In this document: piece by piece, positions 8,007 to 16,854 of the stretch
Numbering within the stretch: the stretch's first letter is position 1
Layout: every line of letters starts with the position of its first letter
From: Spirochaetota bacterium
GTDB taxonomy: Bacteria; Spirochaetota; UBA4802; UBA5550
Direction: 5' to 3'
NCBI GenBank assembly: GCA_025457915.1
Contig: JALOTL010000007.1
Location: forward strand, 1-64,000
DNA length: 64,000 bases
The notes under the pieces: generated by a model
Told to the model about the DNA's origin: nothing
The model's input: only the letters and a program-made list of their open reading frames with translations
Database searches by the model: none
Position numbers and translations under genes: made by a program

Positions 8007-8681
8007 GTCTTTTTATATTATCCGTTAAATAATTAAATAATTATCAATACCAGATGCCTTCCTTCCAATTTTTCAACCACTATTTTAACGTTATAAATCA
8101 CCTTCTCCCCACCCCGCAACTCCCCGTCTAATTAACGAACGTAAGTCATTTGCTGAAAAAAAATTCCCCTGCTTTTTCACTCATGGTCCGGTTCGTTCAA
8201 AGACACGCTTCGAATCAACCTCGAATCAACCTCGTTGCAAGTTCTATCTTTCCGGCATGTTCCGCCTTTATGCCGGTTAAATCTGCATTGGTTTTCACCT
8301 GTTTTCCTTTGAAAAAATTTTACGCCGGGCTGTGGGGGTGTTTGACAATGACATTGTCGGGATTTTTCAACCTTGAAATAGAGCAAACCCGTATCAGGTC
8401 AAGTATCATATGCCTCTCACAAGGCAAGGGCTGTCACTGACCGTGACGGGGTTCAATTGCCCCTTTCTTTTGCATGCTCCAAAAGAAAGGGGCGAAAGAA
8501 AAGGGCACTCGCTCAAGTGCCGCGAGGGGCTGCGGGCGAAACTCGTCAAATCCGCTTTGCGGAATTTGACTTCGGACATCTCGCCCGGTTTGAATGTTCG
8601 CCTGACGGCGAACGGTTTTGATTATACTATCAAATATATATCACAGAGGAATAAAACAAAGTCGCCCGCAGGACGGCCGTT
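8007..8681. other. 675-bp intergenic region with REP-like stem-loops
   Basis: I find no convincing gene here. It carries a tandem CGAATCAACCT duplication (about 8210-8231) and several inverted repeats: a 13-bp perfect stem at 8460-8472/8480-8492, an imperfect TCAAATCCGC/GCGGAATTTGA pair at about 8547-8570 and a 7-bp perfect stem at 8596-8602/8607-8613. The cluster resembles dispersed palindromic repeats. Confidence 0.6.
8460..8492. repeat. Perfect 13-bp inverted repeat (stem-loop)
   Basis: CCCCTTTCTTTTG and its exact complement CAAAAGAAAGGGG are separated by 7 nt. No T-run follows on either strand, so it is not a standard terminator. It is part of the stem-loop-rich intergenic region. Confidence 0.75.
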
Positions 8682-9479
8682 TTATAGTGAAGAATTCACG
8701 GCGCTGACAATTCCAATATTGATGTCGTTAAATAAATTTCCGGATACATTTTCATAAACATTTTGCTTTTCGCCTTCAAATCCCATGTCATTCCACGAGC
8801 CCATTCCGCCGAAAACCCAGGAGACATGGCAGGCGGCTAAAATTTGCACCGCCTCCACGCATAAATAACCATCAGGAATTAAATCCTTATGATAAACGGC
8901 ATCATTGCCGAAAGGATCATTCGAGGTCAAACAATCCAGACCGTTTTCAAAACACCCGGAAAAGTATGATAAATCATTTTCTTTTGCAAAGATCAATATT
9001 TCATTTAAATCTTTTATAAGTTTATTCTTAACCTGCTTCAAATCCGCGGAACAATCAGCGTTAGAATCTAGGTTTGCGACAATTCTGCCGTACGATACTG
9101 ACCATATTTTTTTATTGATGTTATTCGGATCAGTTACTTTCCAGGTGCCTTCATAAAAATCAGATCCATTATCCTTTTTCGCTTCAACAAGCCATCGCCC
9201 GCCGCCGCCGACAAAACCGGCCAGATTCCTGTCTTCTTTTTTCACGGATTCGTAATGCAGTTTTAAATATTTAACATTGTTATTCTTTAGAAACGAAAAC
9301 CACTCACTTGCCGATTTTGAAATAATTGCTTCATTGTTATTAACATAATATATAAAACGGACCATGTTGCAAAAACGCAGGGTGGTATTGGAATCAAGTA
9401 ATTCATTTTTTAATGAATCTCTCAAATAGCAATTACAATGAGTTGCCAGAAAAACCAGTTGTGCTATAGTTCCCGTCAT
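8682..9479 (-). CDS. Protein of unknown function
   Basis: 265 residues, AT-rich gene, no signal peptide or transmembrane segment. Visible features are a glycine patch (FVGGGGRWLVEAKK, about 95-108) followed by GSDFYEGTWKVTDP and a C-terminal part with AACHVSWVFGGMGSWNDMGF. The Gly/Trp-rich C-terminus recalls enzymes that bind small ligands, but I recognise no family. Its base composition differs from the GC-rich neighbours downstream, suggesting separate acquisition. Confidence 0.65.
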   Translation of the reverse strand: MTGTIAQLVFLATHCNCYLRDSLKNELLDSNTTLRFCNMVRFIYYVNNNEAIISKSASEWFSFLKNNNVKYLKLHYESVKKEDRNLAGFVGGGGRWLVEAKKDNGSDFYEGTWKVTDPNNINKKIWSVSYGRIVANLDSNADCSADLKQVKNKLIKDLNEILIFAKENDLSYFSGCFENGLDCLTSNDPFGNDAVYHKDLIPDGYLCVEAVQILAACHVSWVFGGMGSWNDMGFEGEKQNVYENVSGNLFNDINIGIVSAVNSSL

Positions 9480-9498
9480 TTTTGACCTTATATAAATT

Positions 9499-9525
9499 AA
9501 AAAAGCATAAGCCGCCCATGCTTTT
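9499..9525 (-). terminator. Rho-independent terminator of the reductase operon
   Basis: Minus strand: an 8-bp stem AAAAGCAT/ATGCTTTT (9518-9525 and 9501-9508) with a 9-nt loop, followed by TTTTTT and an A/T-rich tail. It lies just after the small frame ending at 9540. Confidence 0.75.
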
Positions 9526-9539
9526 AAAATTCGCAGTTT

Positions 9540-9605
9540 TCACTGAACGCAATCGATGATTCCCGCGGCAACGCCGATGATCATTGAAACCAGTAATGTC
9601 CTCAT
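9540..9605 (-). CDS. 21-residue hydrophobic ORF, small or truncated protein
   Basis: ATG at 9605 follows the upstream reductase stop by 12 nt, with GGCGGG as a weak ribosome site. The frame reads MRTLLVSMIIGVAAGIIDCVQ then stop: one amphipathic/hydrophobic helix. It looks like the N-terminus of a longer membrane protein whose remainder is gone, or a genuine single-helix small protein, and sits before the operon terminator. Confidence 0.35.
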   Translation of the reverse strand: MRTLLVSMIIGVAAGIIDCVQ

Positions 9606-9617
9606 GAATTTCCCGCC

Positions 9618-10610
9618 TTAAACGGTTATCACGACATTTCCCTTTTTTCGTCCCGTCTCCGCGTACCTGTGCGCCTCCGCGGCCTGCGCCAGCGGAAAGC
9701 GCCTGTCTATCATCGTTTTTATCTTCCCGGCTTCAATGAGCTCTTTGACGGAAACCAGGTCTTCAACGCTTCCCGGAGCAATCGCGCATATGACTTTCTT
9801 TTTGCCCGTCATTGAAGTCCACAGCATCTGAAAAAGCTGCTTCATCTTGAAGCTGGCAAGAAGGTAGCGCCCGTTCGCCGTCAGGGAATTCCTGCATTGT
9901 GAAAACGAACTCTTCCCCAGTATGTCGAATATCAGGTCATAGGTGACGCCGCTCAGGGTAAAATCCTCTTTCGTATAATCGATGACCCTGTCCGCTCCCA
10001 GGGATTTTACATAATCCAGTCTCGGGGTGCCGCACACACCGGTGACTTCCGCGCCAAAATATTTTGAAATCTGTACCGCGGCCGATCCTATACCGCCCGA
10101 TGCACCGTTGATCAGCACCTTCTGTCCCGGCCTGATGTCCGCTTTTTTCAGCAATGACAGCGCCATTATCGCCCCGTAGGGAACGATTGCGGCTTCCTCG
10201 TATGACATGTTGACCGGTTTTATCGCAAGCACTCCTTTCTCGGGAACGCACAGATACTCCGCGTAAGCGCCCATGTTTTGACCGAGGTATCCGAAAACAC
10301 TGTCGCCCGGTTTGAATGATTTCACGTCTTTGCCCGTCGATTCTATCTCGCCGGAAAATTCGCTTCCCAGGACCGTAATCTTCGGCCTTCTCAAACCGAA
10401 ATATATTTTCGCGAAAAACCAGAAAAGCCCGAGCATGTTGAATTTACGGGAAGAGACTTCCCTGAAATTCCGGGCCAGGATGTCCCCGTAATTTACTGAT
10501 GTGGCGTACACCCTTACCAGTACTTCATTTTTCCGTGGAACGGGTTTTTCCGCCTCTTTGATCTGAAGCACTTCGGGCGCTCCATATTCCGTGTATACGA
10601 TTGCCTTCAT
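9618..10610 (-). CDS. Medium-chain NAD(P)H-dependent reductase (quinone oxidoreductase-like)
   Basis: 330 residues from ATG 10610 ([10 protein letters not shown]), with GGAAGG 7 nt upstream; an upstream TTG adds five residues but is less likely. GroES-like N-domain (about 1-120), then a Rossmann fold with the nucleotide loop in LINGASGGIGSAAVQ (about 145-160). The structural-zinc cysteines of alcohol dehydrogenases are absent, which fits the quinone-reductase/crotonyl-type branch. Its neighbour upstream is a close paralogue, with identical stretches such as [19 protein letters not shown], so this is a tandem duplication. Substrate unknown. Confidence 0.88.
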   Translation of the reverse strand: MKAIVYTEYGAPEVLQIKEAEKPVPRKNEVLVRVYATSVNYGDILARNFREVSSRKFNMLGLFWFFAKIYFGLRRPKITVLGSEFSGEIESTGKDVKSFKPGDSVFGYLGQNMGAYAEYLCVPEKGVLAIKPVNMSYEEAAIVPYGAIMALSLLKKADIRPGQKVLINGASGGIGSAAVQISKYFGAEVTGVCGTPRLDYVKSLGADRVIDYTKEDFTLSGVTYDLIFDILGKSSFSQCRNSLTANGRYLLASFKMKQLFQMLWTSMTGKKKVICAIAPGSVEDLVSVKELIEAGKIKTMIDRRFPLAQAAEAHRYAETGRKKGNVVITV

Positions 10611-10641
10611 GGATATTCCTTCCAATCATCTGGTTTTGTTA

Positions 10642-11568
10642 TTATTGCTCCACGTTTATGACGACATTTCCCTTTTTATGTCCCCTGTCGACATACCCGT
10701 GGGCTTCTGCGGTCTTTTCAAGGGGATAGCATTTATCAATGACCGGCTTGATCTTTCCGGCTTCGGCAAGCTCTTTGAGAAAAACAAGGTTTTCAGTCTT
10801 TTCGACTGTCGGTGATTTAATGGAAAGATAGGTCCCCTTTTTATTCAGGGACTTTTTACAGCGCGAATACGGGCTCCTGCCCACGGCGTCGAAAATGACA
10901 TCATAGGTTTCGCCGCTCAGGGTAAAATCCTCTTTCGTATAATCAATGACCCTGTCCGCTCCAAGTGATTTCACCAGCTCCAGGTTGGCGGTACTGCACA
11001 CGCCCGTGACTTCCGCGCCGTAATATTTTGCAAGCTGTACGGCATAAGTACCGACGCTTCCCGAAGCCCCGTAGACAAGGACTTTTTGTCCGCTCCGGAC
11101 ATCTCCTTTCCTGAGCAGATACAATGCGGTCATTCCCCCGACGGGTATCGCAGCGGCTTCCCCGTAGCTCATGTTCGCGGGCATTACCGCCACGGCCCCA
11201 GCTTTCCATTTTTCAGGCAGGCATACGTACTCGGCGTATGAACCGAAACGCAGCCCGGTCGTTGTTCCGAAAACCCTGTCGCCTTCCCTGAATAATTTTA
11301 CGTCTTTTCCCGTGGATTCAATTATCCCGGCCAGCTCATACCCCAGGATGGTTTTCCCTGGTTTCCTGATGCCGGACATCAACCGCAAAAAGAAAGTGAA
11401 AAGCCTTGAATCCGGATATCTGCCGCTGCGAATGAACGTCGCCCCGGATGTTACCGTTGCCGCAAATACCCTTACGAGGATTTCATTGTCCCGTGGAACG
11501 GGTTTATCCACCTCTTTAAGCTTAAGTACTTCAAGCGGCCCGTATTCCGTGTATACGATTGCTTTCAT
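10642..11568 (-). CDS. Medium-chain NAD(P)H-dependent reductase, paralogue
   Basis: 308 residues from ATG 11568 ([14 protein letters not shown]), chosen by alignment with the paralogue; the frame is open to 11649 but the extra 27 residues are not family-like. GroES-like domain, then [15 protein letters not shown] nucleotide loop, and the same [19 protein letters not shown] segment as the downstream copy. It is shorter because the loop between the Rossmann strands (after SIKSPTV) lacks about 20 residues. It ends 31 nt before its paralogue starts; same operon. Confidence 0.87.
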   Translation of the reverse strand: MKAIVYTEYGPLEVLKLKEVDKPVPRDNEILVRVFAATVTSGATFIRSGRYPDSRLFTFFLRLMSGIRKPGKTILGYELAGIIESTGKDVKLFREGDRVFGTTTGLRFGSYAEYVCLPEKWKAGAVAVMPANMSYGEAAAIPVGGMTALYLLRKGDVRSGQKVLVYGASGSVGTYAVQLAKYYGAEVTGVCSTANLELVKSLGADRVIDYTKEDFTLSGETYDVIFDAVGRSPYSRCKKSLNKKGTYLSIKSPTVEKTENLVFLKELAEAGKIKPVIDKCYPLEKTAEAHGYVDRGHKKGNVVINVEQ

Positions 11569-11658
11569 TTTCAAATTATCCCGGCGTTTTTTTAAAAGGC
11601 TGATATTTTCACCAGCATGTTGTTTGTGAATAAAGCTGTTAAAAGGCAAAATTTCAAG

Positions 11659-11973
11659 CTAAATGTCTTCCACTAAAAATACCCGGGCGTGGTCTGATAA
11701 TATTCTCGCCCTGTGTTTATTTTCATCTCCTGGAGGAATAAATATGCCGTCCCCAGGTTTATAACAGACTGGATTCCCGTTGAAATCGATTTCTATCTCT
11801 CCGCTGATAATGTAGCCCGCATGGCCTTTCATGCACCAGTCCGGCTCAACGAATTCTTTCGCGTATTCAACAAGCCGGACCTGTTTTTTGCCGGACGTGA
11901 ATTTTTTGAACCTCACGCCTTCAAGCGGGGATTCCCATTCGATGGAATCAAAATTAATTCTGCATCCATTCAT
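11659..11973 (-). CDS. Cupin-domain protein
   Basis: 104 residues forming one cupin barrel: HAGYIISGEIEIDF (first motif, with His and Glu) and CYKPGDGIFIPPGDENKH (PGD turn plus second-motif His). These usually bind a metal or a small polar ligand. It lies between the DUF4386 gene and the two reductases on the same strand. The role is not predictable, but stress- or metabolite-sensing is common in such operons. Confidence 0.8.
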   Translation of the reverse strand: MNGCRINFDSIEWESPLEGVRFKKFTSGKKQVRLVEYAKEFVEPDWCMKGHAGYIISGEIEIDFNGNPVCYKPGDGIFIPPGDENKHRARILSDHARVFLVEDI

Positions 11974-12015
11974 GTTTATTTCCTTTAAAATAATCCGGGA
12001 TAAAAATTATCTCCA

Positions 12016-12708
12016 TCATACAGGTGGCCCGGAAACGGTTGCGGATGGATTGAATCCTTTAACAATCAGCCATGCCGGGAGCAGAAGTAATTCAAATACG
12101 CCTCCCGGTACATACATGATGATTCCCTTTCCCTGGATCGTATCGATAATTCCGAATATGTCCAGGACAGCGCTTGCCAGCAGCAACGCGTACCCGGCAA
12201 GTCCCCAGGCCGATATGAACCGCGGAATGAGTTTTGATTGATAAAATAAATAAAAGAGCATCAGGCTGCCAACGCCGAGAATTATCATGGCTATCTGGTA
12301 CGCGTAATACCTCACCTTCATGGCTAAAACGCCTAAAGTCTGAAAATAAGAAGCTTCAGGCGCGCCTGCTTTAATGTATTCCCGGCTCAGCGTGACGAGA
12401 AACAGAGAGACGATTACACCGGCGACAAGGAGCACGCACTCGATGATTCTGAAGCTGAGATAAGTCACGGCTATCGATTCATTGTGCTTTTTCACTACCG
12501 GGAAAAACGCGACGGCGATGCCGACGATCCCGACGGACATGACCAGCATGAGAAACGCCCCGGAAATCACCTGCAGCCTGTTCGGAAAAACATTTACAAG
12601 GGGAGACAGCAGGATGGGATCAACCAGATATGAATTTATCCCGCCCGCGATCATCGTAATGATGAATAATGTCCCCGCGATTCTTGCGGCGTTTTTGTAT
12701 GTGTTCAT
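12016..12708 (-). CDS. DUF4386 family membrane protein
   Basis: 230 residues from ATG 12708 (MNTYKNAARIAG), with AGGAG 6 nt upstream; the frame is open to 12804 but the added basic stretch is not conserved-looking. Six hydrophobic helices follow, starting AGTLFIITMIAGGI, with the family's RIIECVLLVAGV and LGVLAMK segments. Inner-membrane protein of unknown function. It starts the minus-strand operon that continues with cupin and two reductases. Confidence 0.82.
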   Translation of the reverse strand: MNTYKNAARIAGTLFIITMIAGGINSYLVDPILLSPLVNVFPNRLQVISGAFLMLVMSVGIVGIAVAFFPVVKKHNESIAVTYLSFRIIECVLLVAGVIVSLFLVTLSREYIKAGAPEASYFQTLGVLAMKVRYYAYQIAMIILGVGSLMLFYLFYQSKLIPRFISAWGLAGYALLLASAVLDIFGIIDTIQGKGIIMYVPGGVFELLLLPAWLIVKGFNPSATVSGPPV

Positions 12709-13117
12709 TTGTTGTCTCCTCTTGATTCCTCTTCGCGTTAACTGTTCCTGCATCCACCGGAAAATAACTGACGAATGCCGTATATGCAGCCGGGGTTTTC
12801 GCAAAAAGTCAATATTAATTCAAATCATGATAAAGCATGCTTGTCGCAGGTGCAATCGTGCCCGCCGCATCCTGCCCATGGTTTCTCCTGTTCGCTCTGT
12901 CGATGTTGCGCAGGATATTAAAAAAACACCGGCAGGAATGACCCGGCTCCGGGTCGATTAATTTCAGCGGGAATGGTACCGGGTGCAAATAAACACCCGG
13001 AACGGGAAATTTGTTTTTATCTTGACATTCGCACGCTGCAGGTATTAAAAATTCCGGATCCTCCGGTCTCGGCGGAAAAAATCTAAATCGATATTCACAA
13101 TAAAAGCGGGTATACCC
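12709..13117. other. Divergent intergenic region
   Basis: About 400 bp between the minus-strand DUF4386 operon and the plus-strand YbjN-protease pair. It must hold both promoters, but I see no consensus pair of hexamers I would commit to. A minus-strand frame through here continues deep into the next gene and is a shadow. Confidence 0.5.
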
Positions 13118-14260
13118 ATGGAAAAATGTCTGAGCTATTCCAGGCCAATATCGAAGTACACGAGGAGCGTGTCGCTCGACGACTGGTACAAATCGATGGA
13201 CCTCTACGAAGCCGGCGACTTCGCCAAATCCATCGTGCACCTTCTCAGGTACATCAATCCCCCGGTCGAGATCCCGGACGCGAAGAAGCTCAACCTGACC
13301 ATCCCCCACGGATCGGTGAACGTGAGCGTTAAAATGGACTCGAAAAATTTCTCCGTGAGCGTCCCATTCCTCAAATTCGGCCCCTCATCCCTGAAGGTGC
13401 CGGCAATGAGGCAGATAATCGAGGGGAATTTCTCCTCCCTCACCCTGGCCCAGACGGTCCTCAAGGACGGGGAGCTCTGGATGGAATACGGGGCCCCGAT
13501 CGAGGACTGCGAGCCTTACAAGATATACGCCGTCCTTGACGAGATCTGCCGCGAGGCCGACAGCAACGACGACTACTACATCGACAGGTTCAAGCTCGAG
13601 CACATAAACGAAATAAAGGCCGAAAAATACGGCCCGAAGGAGCGTGAAGCCGCCGCGAAGGAATTCAAGGCGATTATCGAGGAGGGGCTGTCATACGCGG
13701 ACTACCTGGAGGGAAAGAGATACTACGACATGGGATGCGACGCCCTTGCCATAACGGTATTCAGGCTCAAGTACGCGATCTTCCCGCAGGGGATACTGGG
13801 AAGGGACGTGCAGGACGTCCTCCAGTCAATGTTCGAGCACAATCCCCCCGAAACCATTGCCTCGAAAACGAAAGAAAAGCTCAAAAAGCTTTTAAACTAC
13901 GACAAGGCAAAATTCGAGGAATCGCTTTATCACCCGAACTTCTTCATGCCGATAAAGCCGAGGGCGGAGATACCCCGCGTGAAGGAACAGCTCGACAGCG
14001 GGTACCAGACCCTTTCAAAGAACATGCCGGAAAAGGCCTACATGTACTGCGCGCTTTACGGCATGTACGAGCTCTACTATCTATGGGACGTCTACACGGT
14101 CCCTCCCGAGATACTGAAGGGACTCGAAAAGACGCTGTCAGGGGCCGCCGGCAGGGACTGGAAGGCCGCGGCGGAAGCCGTCTACGGGTTCATGTCCAAA
14201 ATCATGGAGCTCGAGATCGACGGCGACGGCAAGCTTATCAAGGGCTCCCTTAAATTCTGA
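13118..14260 (+). CDS. YbjN-like domain protein, partner of the adjacent protease
   Basis: 380 residues, soluble, no signal peptide. Residues about 45-175 look like a YbjN/type III chaperone-like alpha-beta fold: SVKMDSKNFSVSVPFLKFG, MRQIIEGNFSSLTLAQTVLKDGE, then LDEICREADSNDDYYI, the typical AD-hh-D helix. The C-terminal half (about 190-370) is helical with TPR-like pairs (YLEGKRYYDMGCDALAITVF) and no recognised family. The protease gene starts 24 nt downstream and carries its own YbjN-like domain, so the two products probably interact. Gene symbol unknown; the fold call is by pattern only. Confidence 0.7.
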   Translation: MEKCLSYSRPISKYTRSVSLDDWYKSMDLYEAGDFAKSIVHLLRYINPPVEIPDAKKLNLTIPHGSVNVSVKMDSKNFSVSVPFLKFGPSSLKVPAMRQIIEGNFSSLTLAQTVLKDGELWMEYGAPIEDCEPYKIYAVLDEICREADSNDDYYIDRFKLEHINEIKAEKYGPKEREAAAKEFKAIIEEGLSYADYLEGKRYYDMGCDALAITVFRLKYAIFPQGILGRDVQDVLQSMFEHNPPETIASKTKEKLKKLLNYDKAKFEESLYHPNFFMPIKPRAEIPRVKEQLDSGYQTLSKNMPEKAYMYCALYGMYELYYLWDVYTVPPEILKGLEKTLSGAAGRDWKAAAEAVYGFMSKIMELEIDGDGKLIKGSLKF

Positions 14261-14284
14261 AGGCGGAAAATTCGAGAGGTAAAC

Positions 14285-15370
14285 ATGAGCGAACTTGAAA
14301 AATATTTCTCCACGGTCGTAAAGATAAACACGGCGGACGGAAGCGGAAGCGGCCTGTACTACAAGCCGGAAGACCTGGTGGTGACGAACTTCCACGTGAT
14401 ATCCGGCTTCAGGAAGGTCGGCCTCGAGACGCAGAACCGGGACTCCTTTCCCGCTGACGTGGTGCTCGTCAACCCCCTGCTCGACATAGCGATACTCAAA
14501 CCCTACAGGGTGCTGGACGTGCCCGTCATCGAGTTCCAGCCGGTGAAAAACGTGAAAAACATGGACAAGGTCAGCGTGCTCGGGTACCCTTACGGCATGC
14601 CGTTCACCGTGACGGACGGAATAGTCTCGTCCGTGAAGCAGGTCCTTGACGGACAGCCGTACATCCAGACCGACGCGGCCATCAACCCGGGAAACAGCGG
14701 CGGCCCCGTCCTCAACCAGAAGGGCGAGGTCATAGGCATCGCGACATCCAAGTTCAGCGAAGCCGACAACATGGGTTTCGCGCTGCCGATCGACCTGGTG
14801 AAGGATGAGCTCGACGCGCTGAAGGCCAATCCAAACTATTCCTTCGCGGTGAAGTGCCCGTCGTGCGGCCATTCCCTGTACGAGGAAACCGAGCACTGCC
14901 CCAACTGCGGCGTGAAGCTCGAGGTTGAATCGATCTTCGCCGAAAAGCCCAAGTCCGCGATAGCGGTCTTCGTCGAGGAGATCTTCGGCGAGCTCAAGAT
15001 AGACCCGGTCGTGGCGCGAAGAGGCTTCGATTTCTGGGAATTCTACCAGGGGAGCGCGCTGGTGCGGTACTTCGTGTTCAGGAACGACTACCTCTTCGCG
15101 GTAAGCCCGCTTGTGAAGCTCCCCAAACAGAACCTCGAGGGCGTATACGCCTTCATATTAAGCGGCGGGGAAAAGCCGTTTTTCCTGGGGATCTCAGAAT
15201 CGGCCATTTATATCTCCTACAGGGTGCACCTGTCCGATCTCAACGGCGCGCATAAAAAAGAAATACAGGACAACCTGCTGAAACTGGCGCTGAAGGCCGA
15301 CGAGCTCGACAACATGTTCGTGGAAAAATACGGCTGCGAGTTCTACGACGAGGAATCTGCAAAGGCCTGA
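14285..15370 (+). CDS. Cytosolic trypsin-like serine protease with zinc ribbon and YbjN-like domain
   Basis: 361 residues. An HtrA-type chymotrypsin fold at about 5-185 has a complete triad: His37 (VVTNFHVISG), Asp67 (NPLLDIAIL), Ser138 (NPGNSGGPVLN). There is no signal peptide or membrane helix, so unlike DegP/DegS it should act in the cytosol, and there is no PDZ domain. Instead a CPSCGH/CPNCG zinc ribbon (about 195-215) is followed by a YbjN-like domain (about 230-345, ending LALKADELDNMF). A ribosome site (GAGAGG) precedes the ATG. It is co-transcribed with the YbjN-like protein. Target unknown; regulation through the shared domain is an inference. Confidence 0.85.
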   Translation: MSELEKYFSTVVKINTADGSGSGLYYKPEDLVVTNFHVISGFRKVGLETQNRDSFPADVVLVNPLLDIAILKPYRVLDVPVIEFQPVKNVKNMDKVSVLGYPYGMPFTVTDGIVSSVKQVLDGQPYIQTDAAINPGNSGGPVLNQKGEVIGIATSKFSEADNMGFALPIDLVKDELDALKANPNYSFAVKCPSCGHSLYEETEHCPNCGVKLEVESIFAEKPKSAIAVFVEEIFGELKIDPVVARRGFDFWEFYQGSALVRYFVFRNDYLFAVSPLVKLPKQNLEGVYAFILSGGEKPFFLGISESAIYISYRVHLSDLNGAHKKEIQDNLLKLALKADELDNMFVEKYGCEFYDEESAKA

Positions 15371-15371
15371 T

Positions 15372-16145
15372 TCAGCCGATGATGAAGCTCCTCATCGAGA
15401 TGGAGCCGTGCTGGAAACCCTCGTGGAAGAATGAAACATCTTCACCCTCCCGCCTCATCGCGGAGACGTAGAGAAGAGGAAGGTAATGCTCGTCCGTTGG
15501 ATGGGCGGTATTGAAGCCCGTCAGCTCCCCCTTTACAAGCTGCCTTTCATCATTGTTAAGAAGGCAGTGCGCGACTTCCGCGTCGAAAGCAGTGGCCCAG
15601 CCGTAAGGCTCCGGCCCGAACTGCTTTCCGTCCATCATGTACAGGTTGTGCACGATGTTGCCGCTCCCGATCACAAGGACGTCCTCGCCCCTGAGATACG
15701 ACAGCCTCTTCCCGAGCTCATAATGCCCGTCCATCGTTTTCCCGGCGTCCAGGCTTATCTCTATCACGGGCACGTCGCATTTCGGAAACATGTGAAGAAG
15801 CACGGACCAGGCCCCGTGGTCTATCCCCCACGCATCGTCGAGCCCCACGGGCACGTCGGCCAGCCCGCCCGAAATCTCCGTCGCAAGCGACGAATGCCCC
15901 GAGGGCTCGTACCTGACGGTATAGAGCTCGTCCGGGAAACCGTAGAAGTCGTACATCTGGTGCATGTCCGTCGAGGAAGTAACCTTCGTTCCACTGGTCA
16001 CCCAGTGGGCCGATATTACGACGACCGCGTGCGGCCTCCTTAACTTCGAGCCGGTTTTTTTCAGGCTCGACGTGAAATCGTTTTTCTGGACTGCGTTCAT
16101 CGGCGATCCGTGTCCGACGAAGATTACAGGCATCAGGTCCGTCAT
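15372..16145 (-). CDS. DODA-type extradiol aromatic ring-opening dioxygenase
   Basis: 257 residues, the usual size of the YgiD/LigB-like class. Metal ligands are recognisable: FVGHGSPMNA (His12), VVISAHWVTSG (His about 47) and AHPTDEHYLPLLY (His about 226-231); GSGNIVHNLY is also conserved. Members open catechol-type rings (4,5-DOPA dioxygenase activity in YgiD). The gene is convergent with the protease gene, the stops being one base apart, and is monocistronic. Confidence 0.88.
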   Translation of the reverse strand: MTDLMPVIFVGHGSPMNAVQKNDFTSSLKKTGSKLRRPHAVVVISAHWVTSGTKVTSSTDMHQMYDFYGFPDELYTVRYEPSGHSSLATEISGGLADVPVGLDDAWGIDHGAWSVLLHMFPKCDVPVIEISLDAGKTMDGHYELGKRLSYLRGEDVLVIGSGNIVHNLYMMDGKQFGPEPYGWATAFDAEVAHCLLNNDERQLVKGELTGFNTAHPTDEHYLPLLYVSAMRREGEDVSFFHEGFQHGSISMRSFIIG

Positions 16146-16259
16146 ATCGTCATCTCCCGCGGCGTTATTGTTGTTGAAATAATCAGCGGCGGTATTATTA
16201 ATATACCAGTAAAGTGCATGATTTCAAAAATTTTGGAAGGATAAAATGACCGGCCTGCG

Positions 16260-16286
16260 GAAAAAAAGGCCCCTGCGCTCGGGCCT
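16260..16286 (-). terminator. Rho-independent terminator
   Basis: Minus strand: AGGCCC (16281-16286) and GGGCCT (16267-16272) form a 6-bp GC-rich stem with an 8-nt loop, followed by seven Ts (16260-16266 region). It lies 35 nt past the stop of the secreted Cys-rich protein gene. Confidence 0.75.
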
Positions 16287-16320
16287 CTCGCTTGTCACCG
16301 GCGTGAAGCCCCGGGTCAGT

Positions 16321-16680
16321 TCACTCGAGGTATTCGTCGAGCATTTTCGCTGAGGTCTTCGGGCATTTCTTCTTCATTTCACCCGCCGACTTCTTCAGCT
16401 GTGGAAAAAATTTCTGCATGCAGGACGCGGTTTTCGCCCCGGAGCCGCCCCTGACCGTGCATTCATCGTAGTCCCTGACATGGGTGTTGCAGAAGGCCAT
16501 GACGGTCCCCCTGATCACGGACAGGTCCTGCTCGATCGACTCCCTCTCGAAATCGCTGCGTCCGACCCTGAATTCGTCCGTGCAGGCCGTTATATAATCA
16601 AGGCATTTGGCCCTGTCGTAGCCCATGGCCGCCGTGAAAATCCCGGCCACTGCGGCCATGCAGCAAAATATTTTTTTCAT
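16321..16680 (-). CDS. Small secreted cysteine-rich protein
   Basis: 119 residues from ATG 16680 (an in-frame GTG four codons earlier lacks a better site). Signal peptide KKIFCCMAAVAGIFTAAMG, then a helical domain with six cysteines (KCLDYITACTD, FCNTHVRDYDECT, SCMQKF, KKCPKT), suggesting three disulfides in the periplasm. No family recognised. It has its own terminator downstream and a promoter must lie in 16681-16854, divergent from the next gene. Confidence 0.7.
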   Translation of the reverse strand: MKKIFCCMAAVAGIFTAAMGYDRAKCLDYITACTDEFRVGRSDFERESIEQDLSVIRGTVMAFCNTHVRDYDECTVRGGSGAKTASCMQKFFPQLKKSAGEMKKKCPKTSAKMLDEYLE

Positions 16681-16854
16681 CCGCCGCTCCACGTCTGCAT
16701 ATTACATAAAATCGTCCCGCGCGGGAAGGTTCTTATTGCTACCCGATCGTTCCGGAAATGTCAATTTAAAAAAAACATGCGGCGGCCGGGCATGACCCCT
16801 GCCGTCCGCGAATAACTTGTTGACATTCCCGGCAAGCCGGCTGCATTTATTGCC

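Noticed and set aside
12815-13309. Long minus-strand open frame over the divergent intergenic region and the YbjN-like gene start
   Set aside because: Its composition is Arg/His/Pro-rich without motifs and it overlaps the opposite-strand gene; it is a shadow of GC-rich coding.
14285-15370. Classification as DegP/HtrA periplasmic protease
   Set aside because: No signal peptide, no transmembrane segment and no PDZ domain; the zinc ribbon and C-terminal domain indicate a cytosolic protein.
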